A stretch of DNA of 64,000 nucleotides, taken from NCBI GenBank assembly GCA_905183005.1, contig CAJJDO010000159.1, positions 1 through 64,000 of the forward strand, read 5' to 3'. Under the pieces are notes generated by a model. That model was not told where the DNA came from and did no database searches. It saw nothing but the letters and a program-made list of their open reading frames with translations. This document shows positions 37,301 through 49,924 of this stretch, piece after piece (the first letter of the stretch is position 1; each line of letters starts with the position of its first letter). A program made the position numbers and the translations under genes. Origin of the DNA: Paramecium pentaurelia. Lineage: Eukaryota > Ciliophora > Oligohymenophorea > Peniculida > Parameciidae.

Positions 37301-38818
37301 ATTTAAAATCTTTATATTTAGGAATTTTAGATTTTTTTTAAATGAAATCAGATTAAAATTAATTCAAAGCTTTACAATATATTTCAGTTCTACCAACATC
37401 TAAATTTTATAATGCTAATATTAAATTAATATTTATTACTATGTGTTCTAACATTACTAAATTCACAAAAAACCACTGTTTTTAATAAAGCCTCAATTTA
37501 ATCATATCTATTAAAATTTTCAACTTTTGATAAATCTAATGATTATAATTTACTTTTATATTTATATTTTCCTTAAATAATATATTATATTATACCTAAA
37601 CTAGATTTTTATAATTTTTCTTAAACTTCAAATTTATTATTCTATCTTTCAAATGCTTAAATCAATATAGACAATTTATAAAGAGTACTATTATTTTCAG
37701 TTAATGAATTATTTAAATTAATTGTTTTACATTCTAAAAATATATCATCAGCCAATAATTGAAATGCCTTCTCAAAAATATCTGAATTATCTGATATATC
37801 TAAATGATTTATTCTTAAACGATCATATCGATCTCCAATTAATTATTGTATTGCTGTTGTATTGTGAAATAATGGTTGATTTCTTAATTTCAATGTTACT
37901 AATCCTTTAGCTGTAGCTAAACTTTAACATGCATTATTAAAACTACTTTAAGTACCTAAATAATTATCAGATATATCTAAAGATGATATTTATTCTAAAT
38001 TGTCAAAACTATAAGTACATCTTATTAGATGTTCAAATCCTTTCCAATTTATTTGAGTAAAACAATTTGATAAATTAAAACTAAAATAATATGTTTGATC
38101 TATTTTCTTCATTGCAAGTTCTCTTTCTTCTCTTATTTTTTACACTTACCAATTTCTTTATATTTTTATTATTGCAAAAGATAATTTAGCTTTGTTCTTT
38201 AATAATAAATAATAAAAATCCATATTATTCTCATATTTTTTAACTAAATAATGTTTTAATTTTCTAAGCAGAAATCCTTTATAAACACCAGGATTACTTA
38301 TTAAAAACATCTAATTATTATTATTTCTATATTTTACTTTTTATAAATTGATATTTCTTTCAAAAATTTAAAAAATGAATTCTTCAACACATTAATCATC
38401 TAATTCATTATGTTAAAATTCAATAACTAAATTCTAAGTCTTCACCCAACTAAACCACAATGGTAATATCATTAAATTTTCTTTTTCCAATTTAGTATCA
38501 ATGAATCTTACTTATTATATTGATGAATTGCCTCTTTAACGTAATTCAATCATTTTCCAATGTTCCAATTTGAATGTTCCTTTATATCCTTTTATTGAAA
38601 GTTTCTTATCATATAAACCCATTAAACATTATTACTAAAATAAATAATAAGACTACCTATAATTCTTCAAGTTAATCTTCTATTGTTTTAGGTGGTTTAA
38701 ATTCGAATTCTCCATTAGGTAATTTATTTTATTCTTTTTTTTAATGAATTTCTTATCTTTAATTAGTTAGCCACTCTTTCTCTTTCCTTATTTCATTCAT
38801 ATATACATTAGGTTACAT
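31357..38818 (-). CDS. Giant leucine-rich-repeat protein with C-terminal membrane domain
   Basis: I read this as one gene of about 2,400 residues, starting at the ATG at 38818 (MQPNVYMNEIRKEKEW) with a first 22-nt intron soon after. Most of the N-terminal two-thirds (about 38000-33000) is degenerate leucine-rich repeats, with units such as LEQISSLDISDNYLGTQ, LVTLKLRNQPLFHN and HLDISDNSDIFEKAFQ. The C-terminal third carries several hydrophobic segments (KLNLLLLAFTNFLFFGAAIV, LFYLTCIITGFTQGINFIYF, LRIAISLLTVVTSFI) and ends NNEQNERNLDETHPLNF. A 25-nt intron lies near 31577-31606. I did not verify every intron, so two adjacent genes (LRR, and membrane) remain possible. LRR-plus-membrane architecture suggests a surface or receptor-like protein; partner unknown. 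Confidence 0.6.
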
Positions 38819-39118
38819 CTAAAGAAAAAAAATAATAATAATCTAAATTATTAAATAATTAAGAGAAAATAAGGAAATGATAAATAAGTTAAATTATTAT
38901 ATATATTTTACTGAAGATGGCCTAGTAAATTCATAGTTCAAATTAAATAATTAAATTCAATCATCCTATCATCATTAATTAAAATATATGAATTTTTAAA
39001 CTATATATTTGAATATTTAGAATAATTATAATATAAAATATTTAAAATATTTAGAATATATTTGGAATTTATTTGGAATGTAATAATAATAAAAAAATAG
39101 TATTCTATTATTAAACTC
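38819..39118. other. Intergenic region
   Basis: Three hundred AT-rich bases between two minus-strand genes. No feature recognised. Confidence 0.5.
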
Positions 39119-40504
39119 TCAATTAAATAATATCAAACATTTATGAGTTGGTTACCAATCCTAATTTAAGTTTCCATCTATATTTACTAAACCTATTTTC
39201 TTAAACATTATTAAATTATTTTAATCAACCTATTTAATATTATTATTTATAAGATGAAAAAGAGAAACCAATTATTTTGTATTTATTACTAATGTATAAT
39301 TCTCGTTATATGTAATTTCAGCATATCCATAATTACATAATTAATATCGTTTATTTTGTTCCTTAGGTAAATATTTTAATAATTAATATGGAATATCCTA
39401 AATTATTTCAACATTCTATGAAATGAATTAAGGATAAGGTAAATATAATGGTCTAAATGAATTTTAAGCTATTCTTAAATATTTTTCTAATTCTTTTAGT
39501 TTAAATTTATCTACTTATTTATGATGGTACTTAGACATTTTAGAAATCTTAGCAATTTATAATGATATATTAAAATTGGATTTGTAAGGGGATACTAATT
39601 TAAATAAATTTTGCATCATTAAAGTAATAAAATGATCAATGGATTAAATCATACATTATGAAAAATAACCAACTTCTTCATCTTGAATTTCAATTAATTT
39701 TTATAAACAACCATTATTCTTTATTAAATATTCTTCAATTGTTTCATTTAATGCAATTAACATATGCTTTTCATTTTAATAAAAACTTTATATATTATTT
39801 AAATTTATTTTAAACACTTCAAAAAATTGTTCAAAATTTAAATCAAGGTATTGTAAAAGAAATGCTTTATATTTAATTGCTAACTAATAAAAAGGATTTA
39901 TTTGATTATCTTTTTCTTCTATATTAATAAGTTTTTATTTAATATTGTATTGTTATCTATCTTCAATTTGAAGAAATGAAAATAAATCAAATAATTCTTA
40001 AGAATTTTATTTAAAGTCTATAGTTTTTAGCTATTACTAAATAATAAATAATTTTAATTCATTAATGATGTAATCCTCTGATTAAGGATGAAGTAATTTG
40101 ATATTTTATTATTCATTCTTAATGAATTATATAATATTATCTTTTGGTATTCTTTAAGTTATTTAATCAAGATAGGGTGTAAGGAATCGTGATTTAAAAT
40201 AGTTATTGTTAATATCAATGTTGAAAAATTAATGACCTGGTTTTAAATAGATATTTTAAGAACCACAAGCTTAAAGGATATGCAAATATAAAGAATTCTA
40301 AATGATTGGTTGATTATCAATTAAATTTTCCTTAATAATTTGGAATGCCTTAGTAAATAGTGACTATTAGTTAATGAAAATACCAAGATAGTACACTATA
40401 TTAATTAGTATTTCTAATTGTTCAGGTGAAATCGAATAATGATTCTTTATATGCTTTCTTAGAATATCATAATAAAATTCTTCCAATTCATAATTTTTCT
40501 CCAT
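39119..40504 (-). CDS. Divergent cullin-like protein, 461 aa
   Basis: A single open exon from ATG to TGA. The N-terminal two-thirds are helical (QLEILINIVYYLGIFINQQS, YQLAIKYKAFLLQYLDL), as in cullin repeats, and include ALNETIEEYLIKNNGCLQKL. The C-terminal part resembles the cullin homology domain: NSFRPLYLPYPQF in the place of the usual FWP segment, then YQLCNYGYAEITYNENYTLV followed by TKQLVSLFHLINNNIKQVDQ, which corresponds to the beta-strand and helix that precede the winged-helix domain. No neddylation-site lysine motif is seen and the protein is short, so it may not act as a canonical E3 scaffold. Divergent cullin or cullin-derived protein is the inference; other helical proteins remain possible. 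Confidence 0.45.
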
Positions 40505-40614
40505 ATTCTACAAGAAGATCTATGTATGTAGTTTAGTTAGCAAAGAGGATTCAAGAGATTCCTTATTTACAAGTTTATTGTAAATTAGTTAATACAAATC
40601 CTAAACTTAAGAAA

Positions 40615-42862
40615 TCATATTTATATAAAATCAATTTTGCTTAATATTAATTTTCCAAATATCTCTAATAATTCCTGATCAAATGAACAAACTTTTTAAG
40701 ATCTAATTCCTTTATTATTAATAACTTATAATATAAGACTATGAGTTTTCCCTTAAATCTCAATACAATAAATAGGCATTGTAGTTTAAATATCAACTAA
40801 ACATATCAATTAATTAATTACAAACTTAGACTGTTAAATTATTTATGATTATAAGCATTTTAAATGCATAAAAATTCTTTATTTTTATGAGCTTCTCCAA
40901 TTATTCCTACTCCCAATTATGAAATTTCAAGTAGCTTTTTTTCATTTACTCTAAGTAATCTATTATTATTAACAACATAAATTAATCCTTTTTGAGTATG
41001 AAATAGATTCTTTAATAAGTTTTCAGATTCAAATAAAATGGTTTCGAAATCATTCATATATATAAGTTATAATTATGCCTAATATAGAATTATTAAATAC
41101 ATAAATAACATTTCTAAGTGCATTTTAAATACTAATTGATTCATTAGATTATTGATGATTTCTTAATAAAATAGATGTTAATTCTGAAGTCTTTGTTATA
41201 TAGAGTTAATCATCATTATTAAAATGTCCATTCATTTTATTAACTGCCATTATAACTCCAATTGAATTCTATTATTTATCTAAAATTGGACATAATAGAA
41301 TTGTATTTGTTTTATATCCTTTTTCATTATCTTTTTTGAATCTAGGATCATTGTAAGCATTATGTACATTAATAATTCCTTTCTCTTAAAAACAAGCTCC
41401 AATAATATCTTCACTTAATTGAATTCTTTGAACTCTATCTTTCATCTTAGTCCACAATTCCTATTATTCATTGTCCAATACATAAATTTAAACTTTATCA
41501 CAATTCAAACAATCTTTTAATAAAGATTACAAATTTTCTAATTAATCATTTAATGGAATTTGCTAATTTATTTTATATAAATTTACATCATGCATTTCTA
41601 AACAAGATTCAAATAGTTTATTTTACTTAATTACATTTTTAAATAACAATTTATGTTCATGTAATACTAATTAAATAGCATCAAATATATTCACAATATT
41701 ACTAAGTTCCATTTTTTAGATATTTACAAGAAATTATTCTTCATTTGAAACTAGAGTTTTTATTTAAGTCAAATGACTAAGTTCTTCATAACATTTGACA
41801 TATTAGCTTAACAAAGCTTTAAATCTAGACAATACAATGTACCATAATCAGAATCTAAAATTGCAGATAGATTTTCATCAAAATTAGTATCTTTGGTTCT
41901 GGTTCTTAAAGACTTTTTGCCTCTAAAACTCTATTATACTGAAGAATCATCTGATTTAACAATTGTTTTTAGTGGATTAACAACTTCAACAATTTACTAT
42001 TTTTCAACCCTTAAAGCACTGATTATACAATCTCGTTTTTCTATTGCAATCTAAAGTGACTTTATCATAAATTCATATTGCTAAATCTATTTTTCCTTTA
42101 AAGCTAATTCAGAATTCTATTATTAAACCTTTTTCACTAAATTTGTTATAAGTTCCTATATATCCTTTTCACTTTTTTATTTCAATTTCAAATTCATAAC
42201 CTCACTTAAATTCGGTAGTTTATCACTATTTTTTTTATCTAACTTTTCTATGGATCTACAATTTTAAGAAGTTACAGGTCTTCTTATATTTTAGATCGTA
42301 TTATTCATTTATATAATAAAAATAATATCAAGCATCATAAAATTCATCTTTGTTTTCATCATAAACTTATTAAGATTTAGAAAATCTCTTAAGAATATAT
42401 GAAATAAATGCTAAGAACAAAATTGCATAAATGATACCATTAACCTAATATATTTCCTAAAACTAAATACCAGTAAAAAGATTTCTAAGAAGAAAAACAA
42501 TACTGGAGCTTCGATTTGGCAATCATTAGGTGTTTAATACATTCTTCCTCCATAAATTAATAGCAAAATAATATAAATGCCAAAACAAATATCCAAGAAA
42601 TTAAAAAATAGATTAATTGCAGCATTTTTATATCTATTTTCATCTAAATATATTACCTTGGGATTAAAGTAATAAGTATATAAGTTCCCCAGATGATTAA
42701 TCCATAGAAAACTAAATGTACAAATAACTGAAGATTTTAATTGCATTTTTATTCAATAAATTAAGTCTCAATAATTCCTGATGCTGATAGGAATATTAAA
42801 GTATAAAAAAAATGTGCCCCTTCACTTGCTTTTAATTACTTTTTTGCCTCTATTTCTTACAT
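40615..42862 (-). CDS. Membrane protein with tandem GAF domains
   Basis: From the N-terminus: about four hydrophobic segments (FFYTLIFLSASGIIET, LFVHLVFYGLIIWGTYIL, FLDICFGIYIILLLIYGG, then a fourth), a basic linker, a coiled coil (KLKQKSEKDIQELITNLVKK), and two GAF-type domains. The first shows LLKDCLNCDKVQIYVLD, DIIGACFQERGIINVHNAY and GVIMAVNKMNGHFNNDDQ; the second shows HTQKGLIYVVNNNRLLRV and GIIGEAHKNKEFLCIQNAYN. GAF domains bind cyclic nucleotides or similar ligands. No phosphodiesterase, cyclase or kinase domain follows; the ORF ends soon after the second GAF. This looks like a membrane-anchored sensor with no visible output domain. Several short introns are needed, and one linker around 42320-42360 was not resolved. 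Confidence 0.65.
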
Positions 42863-43393
42863 TTTTAATATTTATTTATAATTTACACATTTAACGATGA
42901 AATAAATTTATAATATATTTTTTTTAATATTATTAAATTTAAGATTGATAATATTTATGTTATTGTATACATTAAAAAGATCTGAAATTTAGTATTATAA
43001 TGATATCAATTATATCAGTTATTAAAATACATATACACACATTTATTCAATCAAGCTTAAATTATTTATTTAGTTTGCTTCTGAAATAATATATTTCTGA
43101 TAGTTAATCATTTGTAAAATGTGATTTGTTCACCTTTCATATATTATATTTCAATTACAATTTGTAACTAATTTTATAGCATTTTTTTTTTCCTTTATAA
43201 ATTTAGTATGTGTTAACATCGATTTGAACTAAAAACATTAGTAAAAATGTTTTCTTATTTTAGATTGATTTCTTATTTCTTCAAACTTACAGATCGAGCT
43301 TCTATGATTAATGGTGGTAAAATCATCTAATCTGATACTTGAGTTTTTTAAGATAACTATATTTTTTTTTTCATTATTTGGAAAATTATTAAA
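42863..43393. other. Divergent intergenic region
   Basis: About 530 AT-rich bases between divergently transcribed genes, so it should hold both promoters. No distinct element recognised. Confidence 0.5.
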
Positions 43394-43930
43394 ATGCAAT
43401 CTCTAGTTGAGAATGATGACATCTACTTAGAACCTATCAAGAAGAAACCAAAAATCTAAGAAGTGATAAAAACTAAATAACCTGAAAGCAATTAAATCAT
43501 TAAAAAAAAACCTACTGCTATTCCAATCAAATACGTTCCAGATTTAAGAGCTTAAGCATCATTATTAGAATCATTGAAGATCATTGAAAATATATAGCCA
43601 GATACTATGTCATCAAGTCTTAAGAGTGATTATACAGAATGGACTCATTAGGATTTTATGTTTTAACTCAGTCTGTAATCCAATTAAATACATCCTGATT
43701 GTGTTGAAAGATTAAATTAGTATTTTCGAGACTTCAATCAAAAGTGTAAAATCTATCCATACATGCATTATGTTGATTTGAAGCCAGATAAAGATCATAT
43801 TGTAAATATGCATCCTCCTTTTCAATATTAAAAAGATGAATTTATTGAAAATTGTATTAGACCAAGAGTTATTCCATTAGTAAAGCCACCTCCAAAACCA
43901 AATATCAAAATAAAAATAGAGTCGAAATGA
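43394..43930 (+). CDS. Hypothetical protein, 178 aa
   Basis: An intact single-exon ORF with normal ATG and TGA. The N-terminus is Lys/Pro-rich (EPIKKKPKIQEVIKTKQ), the centre has TEWTHQDFMFQLSLQSN and HPDCVERLNQYFRDFNQKC, and the C-terminus is proline-rich (IPLVKPPPKPNIKIKIESK). No domain, signal peptide or membrane helix is recognised. It is convergent with the docking-complex gene, with stops only 25 bases apart. The regular codon pattern and clean boundaries make it a credible gene, but I assign no function. Confidence 0.7.
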
Positions 43931-43955
43931 TTATGTTTATATAATTAAATGTTTA

Positions 43956-45727
43956 TCATTTATTTTTTCTTAATTTATTAGGTCCAGCCCTTTTATTTTT
44001 AGTTTAATTTTATTATTTCTAACTATGAGCTAAATAAATACTTCAAGTTTTTCGAGAGCTTTTTTCTTGAATTCCTCAACTGACAATATCTTATCACCTT
44101 CTATATCATCATCTTCATGTTCATCTAAAAATAACATAAATTTATTACCAAATTAAGGTAATTCTGCCCTATTTTTATTTTAAAGGTTCTTTTCATTCAT
44201 TTAAGCTAATTATTATAATGAATTGATTTAGTTTTCTGATATTTTCTAATGAATTTATTAATAATATTGCAATAATTTATTAGTTTTATTTTCTATTAAT
44301 CCTAAATAAATCATCATATTAGTATCAGTAACTCCATGAGATCCAGCTATTTCTGTTGCCATCTATTTATCACATTCAATTGTATTGAATAGTGTTTCAA
44401 TCCAATTCTAAAAAAAAATAGAAATATATATATAGTTACTGTTAAACTATTTATGAGTTTAATAGATTCATTATATTTGAATTCATATTATTCTGATTTT
44501 TATTCTGATCTTGATAATTTCTCTTCTAAATCTTTAAGATGTCTTTTTCTTTATACATCTACATTAGAACCTTGACCTTCATATAAAGATGCTTCATCTT
44601 TCAATTCTCCTATTTGTTTTTCAAGATCTTCAATTTCATTACTTAATTCATTAACATATTTAAACATTTAAAAATTCTATTATAAATTTTAGAGTATATT
44701 TTACTTTTTCTTCATTTTAAATAAAGATTTTGATTAATTCATCAAAAACTTTAATTTATGTAGCTGCCTAAATTTTAGCAAAGTCTTCTTCATATTTCAT
44801 TATTTATTCAACAATAGTTTAATTGACAGTTTTATCTCTTGTTAATTTACTTGTTTTTGGTTTAGTAAATTTATCAGGATCAACTACTTCTTATTAATCC
44901 ATTTCTCTATTTTTTTCTGTTAATTTCATATAATCTAATGTTTTTTTATTTTTTTCCATAATTTAACTTAATTCTCTTAGATCTTTTTCAAAATCAGCAG
45001 ATTCTCTTTTTGCTTATTATTTTAAACTTTAAATTAAATCATTTGCTTTATCTCTTTCTTCATAAGCTGTATTTGCAGTTTCAATAATATCTGCCATTTC
45101 CTATAATAAATGTATTAAATATACTTTTCTTTTTTCATGTAATTCCTTTTCTAATTTTTTATATAGATTATCAAATATAACTCTTTCTCTACGTAAACTA
45201 TCAATTTATTATCTTAATTATTTATTAATTGCAATTGCTTCATTAAATTTTTAATTTGTTTTGTCTAATCTATTTTCTAAAATTTTAATTTGTTTTTGTA
45301 ATGCACTTTCATTTTCAGCTCCTGCATTGTATCCACCTAAAGCATGTCTTTTTTCGATTATCTTCTTTTAAAAATCAGCAACATGTGTATCAATTTCTTC
45401 TTAAACTTTCTTCTCTTCATTAATTGCAACTTTCAAATCATCAATTATTGTATCAATATTAGGTCCTTTTGAATATGTAGTCTAATTAAGTTATAATTTT
45501 TAAGAATTCATCTTTGCTATTAAATCCTTCAGAATGTAATTTTCATTCTTGAGTTTATCAATAATTCCTCTTTATTTTTTTATGTTAGCAACAGTTTCTT
45601 CTGCATATGCTTTTCTATCAGATTCTAAGTTTCTAAATTTCTTTTATTGTTCTAATAACTATTCTTAAGCAGTAACTTCTTTATCAACAACTTAATGATC
45701 CATTCCTTGATTCTAGTCCTGTTACAT
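43956..45727 (-). CDS. Outer dynein arm docking complex coiled-coil protein (ODAD1/CCDC63-like)
   Basis: Starting at MQQDQNQGMDHQVVDKEV, the protein is a nearly continuous coiled coil. It shows the family pattern: AYAEETVANIKKQRGIIDKL followed by KNENYILKDLIAKMNS, then LENRLDKTNQKFNEAI, QLRQQIDSLRRERVIFDNLY, KKLEKELHEKRKVYL, and YEERDKANDLIQSLKQQ. The C-terminal third has IECDKQMATEIAGSHGVTD, then MMIYLGLIENKTNKLLQYY, which is typical of Chlamydomonas DC2/ODA1 and animal CCDC114/CCDC63. These proteins dock outer dynein arms onto doublet microtubules. An acidic patch (DEHEDDDIEGDK) comes late, and a 23-nt intron near the 3' end leads to a basic end KNKRAGPNKLRKNK. Confidence 0.8.
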
Positions 45728-46255
45728 TAAATAATAAATACTCTAATTTAAATTATATGTATATAAAATAAATCTTATCTTTAGACAACAATTTCCTAGC
45801 AAAGGTTCTCTTTTAATCCTTGAAAAGAATCACTCTTTATGTTTTCTTTAATTCAAAAATTTATTTTGTAGTATCAAATAGTTCTAAATAAACTAAATAT
45901 GATTATAAATAATAATAAGGAATATATTTAATATGGAAATATGAGTTAAATGATTAAATGGGATAAAATGTTAACATGATAAAACAGTTATAATAATTAT
46001 CATTTTCATAAAGATAAATGCTTTTGGAAAATCAAATAGATTAACATTATAAACATATAAAATTAGTAATATTAATGGGAAAAAATCTGAGAAAATGTTT
46101 AAAAGTTGATTCTACTAATAGAAATAAAGAAAATTATAGAAATTTATATAATAATGGAATAGATTTATTTATGTAAATGAATAATCAAGAATATTTATAA
46201 TTTGTATAATAATAAAAATAAATACAATTAAAAATACTAAAACTTTATTTAATTA
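45728..46255. other. Intergenic region
   Basis: AT-rich sequence between divergently oriented genes. No complete coding region recognised. Confidence 0.45.
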
Positions 46256-46552
46256 ATGAAGAAGAAGTTCGAAGTATAAAAAAGATTAATAGATCCTTAT
46301 ATCTAAAGATTTCAATAATCAATCAAAAATTATAAAAAATTATTATTGAGGATTCCTTTTAATAACAAGAAATATAAATCTATAAGAGTTTTTAGTATGA
46401 TTAATTTTAATAATAATAATAACAATAACAATAACAATAATAAATCAATAAATCTTATTAGAGAATTTTTAATAATTAAAGTAAATTTATAAGTATTGTA
46501 AAAACATAATATCAAATTGAGTTATATTTTATATAATTTATCTATGGATTGA
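46256..46552 (+). CDS. Possible small gene or 5' exon, 98 aa
   Basis: ATG to TGA, open in the ciliate code: a basic start (MKKKFEVQKRLIDPYIQRF), an Asn run of AAT/AAC codons, then NLIREFLIIKVNLQVLQKH. Just downstream (46562-46587) is an intron-like GTAAGT...TTTAG sequence followed by another open stretch, so this may be a longer spliced gene or an upstream part of the ligase gene. No domain recognised and no firm structure. Confidence 0.3.
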
Positions 46553-46721
46553 TGATAAAAATGTAAGTAAATCAAGATTGTTATTTAGATACGATAACAT
46601 AAGTATTATAATAATATATTAGGTTAAAATGAGGAATATATAAAAGAGAATGATTCTAAATTAATAATGAGTTTGTAGAATATATAAGTAATTTATATGA
46701 AACTGAATATTAATTATTTTA

Positions 46722-49700
46722 ATGATTAATCTCATCTAAATATTGCAACAATCACGAAGCCCATTTTTTAAAGAATTATCCATTTATGAGGATGGAAGAA
46801 GAGTAATTTTAATTTTTTTTAAGTAGATGTTAGAAAAGTCCCTGAAAGAAAAAGGAGGGACGGAGTACTATTTGATATCTAAAAAATTCATAAAATAATG
46901 GAAATATTATGTAGATTATGATGAAGAAATGGAAGAATTTTAATAGAACGCTAGATAGAAAGTTTTGAATTTAAAAAATATGAATAGCCTGATAAAATTA
47001 ATTCTGACTTAATAAACCATGAGAATTTGTTCTAGTATTTTCCTGAGAGTCATGTTTATAATTCTAGCATTCGCTATTTGGAAAATGAATGGGATTATGA
47101 AATTGTAATTTATATAATAGAAATTATAGGTTTTGAAGGGAGTATATGAAAATTTTAACGCAAATTATTAATCAATCTAACCCTAAATAAGAATAGGGTT
47201 TTATAATGATAACCTTAAAAGAAAGTAGATATTTGCTAATTTGGCAAGAGTAATTAATATAATTATATTAAAGTTTACTTTGATTTATTCATGTCCAGTT
47301 AAAAGAGAAATATATAAAATAAAAGCTTAAGTAGATTAAAATTCTGAGATTAAGGCATGGACAAATTTATTAAAAGATACATTTTAAAAGTAATTGCACC
47401 TAAAAAAGATAAATAATATTCGAATATGGTGTCCAAGACATAAGACTTTTAATGCAGACCTATTAATAAAATAAATTTAGAAAAAATAAAAAGTAGATGG
47501 AGATATTTTAAATGATCATATTATGGTATATCAATTGTAAAGTTAAAGAGATAATTGTTTAATAATTGATTTTTAATTGAATGATTGGTAATTTAAGAAA
47601 TTTGAATAAACTATTGAATATGACAATTAACTTTTATTAGAGAGAGCTTTGATAGGTTGTGGTAAAATAGTGTGTGAATTTCCATAATGCAAAATAAATA
47701 ATGGATATTTAGATTTAGGATTTGAAGAAGAAGATATTAAAGGAATATGTTAAATTTTGATTGAAAATGAAGAAGTAAAATGGGAATTAATATGTTCAAA
47801 ATCAAAAAGTATCATAGATAACTTATTACCATTTTAATAAAGAGAATACGATCAAGTTAATTATTTAATGAAGATCTCTTAATCTTTAGAATTATTTGGA
47901 GTTTCATTTAAAAATAATTTCAATATAAATTAAGGAGCATATGTGATTGATGAAGAAAATCCAGAAATAAATTCATAATTAATTTTTCATACAGTTATAA
48001 TGCTAAATTATTAGAATGAAAGTTTTATGCAAATAATAAAGAATTTATTTTAAAGAAAAGTGCAAGATATTGAACCATTAACAAATTTATATTAACTTAG
48101 AGCTCTTTATTTAATTCTATAATTTAAATAATTTCTTTATTTTATTTTAGATGAAAAATCTTAAATAATTTTGACAATTATAAGAAGATTAAATTAATAA
48201 TAATTAAATTAATTATCAAAATGGTTTAATAGACTTGAAAAATTTGAACTAATATAATCTTAATAAATTATAAAAAAGTTAATTGAATAATAAATCTATC
48301 TATAAAAAAATGCACTCATTGGACCACTTTTAGAAATTGATGATATTTATAAATTAAAAGGACTCTTTGAATTATATAGTGTGATTTACATGTCAAATCA
48401 ATAGAACCATAGAATCAATGCATCTGAATTTATTATTAGTTTAATACAATAATTTTACAAAGTTGATGCAGATAGAGAGGAATTCACATAATTTTAAATG
48501 TTCAATTCAAAAGTTTGGAGAAATTATTCATTTACTTTTTGTCAATATCCTTGGGCAATGCCAATTGAATTTAAATCTAGACTTCTTTAAATTGAATGTA
48601 AAGTGAAGTAGTACGACAATAGAAGGAGAACTTATGGTCTTTTACCTTAATTTGTATCCTTAACTATAGAAAGAGATAATATAATTGAGTCTGCTATTAA
48701 ATAGTTATAATAAACTGAGGTTTCTCTGAAGAACCCTTTAAAAATTTAATTTGTAAATGAATAAGGAGTTGATGAAGGTGGACCAAAAAGAGAATTTTTT
48801 AGATTGATTATGGAAAAGTTGGTTACTCCAGATTATGGTATGTTTATACCAAAGAATAATGGTACAGTAATTTGGTTTAATCCTTAATCTTTTGAGATTC
48901 CAATCTATTATTCTTTGATTGGAAAGCTCTTAGGATTATCTTTATATAACTCTGTATTATTGGATGTTAGATTTCCAACAGTATTATTCAAGAAATTACA
49001 AAGAGAGAAGATTAAAGAGGAGGATATAAAGGAATTAGATATGGAGACTTATACTGGATTCTAATTTCTAAGAGAATAGACAGATCCAAAAGTGGTCGAG
49101 AGTTTAGGTCTTACATTTAGTGGTACATACAAGGTTTGGGGATAAAATTATTTTGAAGATTTAAAGGTAGTTATAAAATAGATGAAATATAGCCTAATGG
49201 ATTTTAAATTGCTGTTACAATAGTAAATAGAGAAGAATATATATAGTTGTATTTAGATTGGTATTTGAACAAATTAGTATAGAAATAATTTGATTTGTTG
49301 AATGATGGATTTAAAACAGTTGTTGATGGTGATGGTATAAAAGTAAAAATTGATTATATTAATTTACAATAGCTATTTACAGGTGAAGAATTGTAGTAAT
49401 TGATTATAGGTTTGCCAACTTTTAATATGAGAGATTTGGAAGCATCAACTAAATATGATGGATATGAAAGTGATTCAGAATATATAAGGTATTTATTTTA
49501 ATATAAATAAATAAGATATTTTTGGAATTTAATATTTTCATTGAATTTTGAGATGCAAAAAAGATTTTTATTTTTTTGCACAGGATCAGATAGAATACCT
49601 GTTGGAGGACTAAAATCTATGAAATTTGTTATTTAAAAACATGGAGAAGGTATATATATATTATTATTTTAATATATAGATACTGAATAATTACCATCAG

Positions 49701-49810
49701 CTCATACTTGTTTTAATGTTCTATTATTGCCATAATACAAAAATAAGGAAACTTTAAAAGAAAAGTTAAAAATCTCTTTAGATAATGCTGAAGGATTTGG
49801 TTTAATGTGA
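46722..49810 (+). CDS. DUSP-HECT E3 ubiquitin ligase
   Basis: Six introns (24, 26, 25, 26, 27 and 30 nt) give exactly 976 residues. Residues about 20-110 read as a DUSP domain: LEKSLKEKGGTEYYLISKKF, IKQWKYYVDYDEE, then DKINSDLINHENLF. The C-terminal 370 residues are a full HECT domain: EGGPKREFFRLIMEKLV, NPQSFEIPIYYSLIGKLLGL, YLDWYLNKLVQKQFDLLNDG, LQQLFTGEELQQLIIG, PVGGLKSMKFVIQKHGEG, and the catalytic cysteine in LPSAHTCFNVLLLPQY. The catalytic Cys lies about 30 residues from the end, as usual. HECT enzymes take ubiquitin from an E2 onto this Cys and pass it to a substrate. The region between has no recognised domain. The intron at 49489-49515 ends AAG. Confidence 0.9.
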
Positions 49811-49924
49811 TTTGTGATGTTTCATCATTTAATTATTATCTAAATAGTTTGCATTTCATAAAACTAAGGTGATTATTTCATCATCTATTGACAAGAACTA
49901 TACAAAAAAATTAAATATTATAAT

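Noticed and set aside
39119..42862. A single GAF-phosphodiesterase gene
   Set aside because: No HD-type metal-binding motifs are present after the GAF domains; a TGA ends the GAF gene and a separate cullin-like ORF follows.
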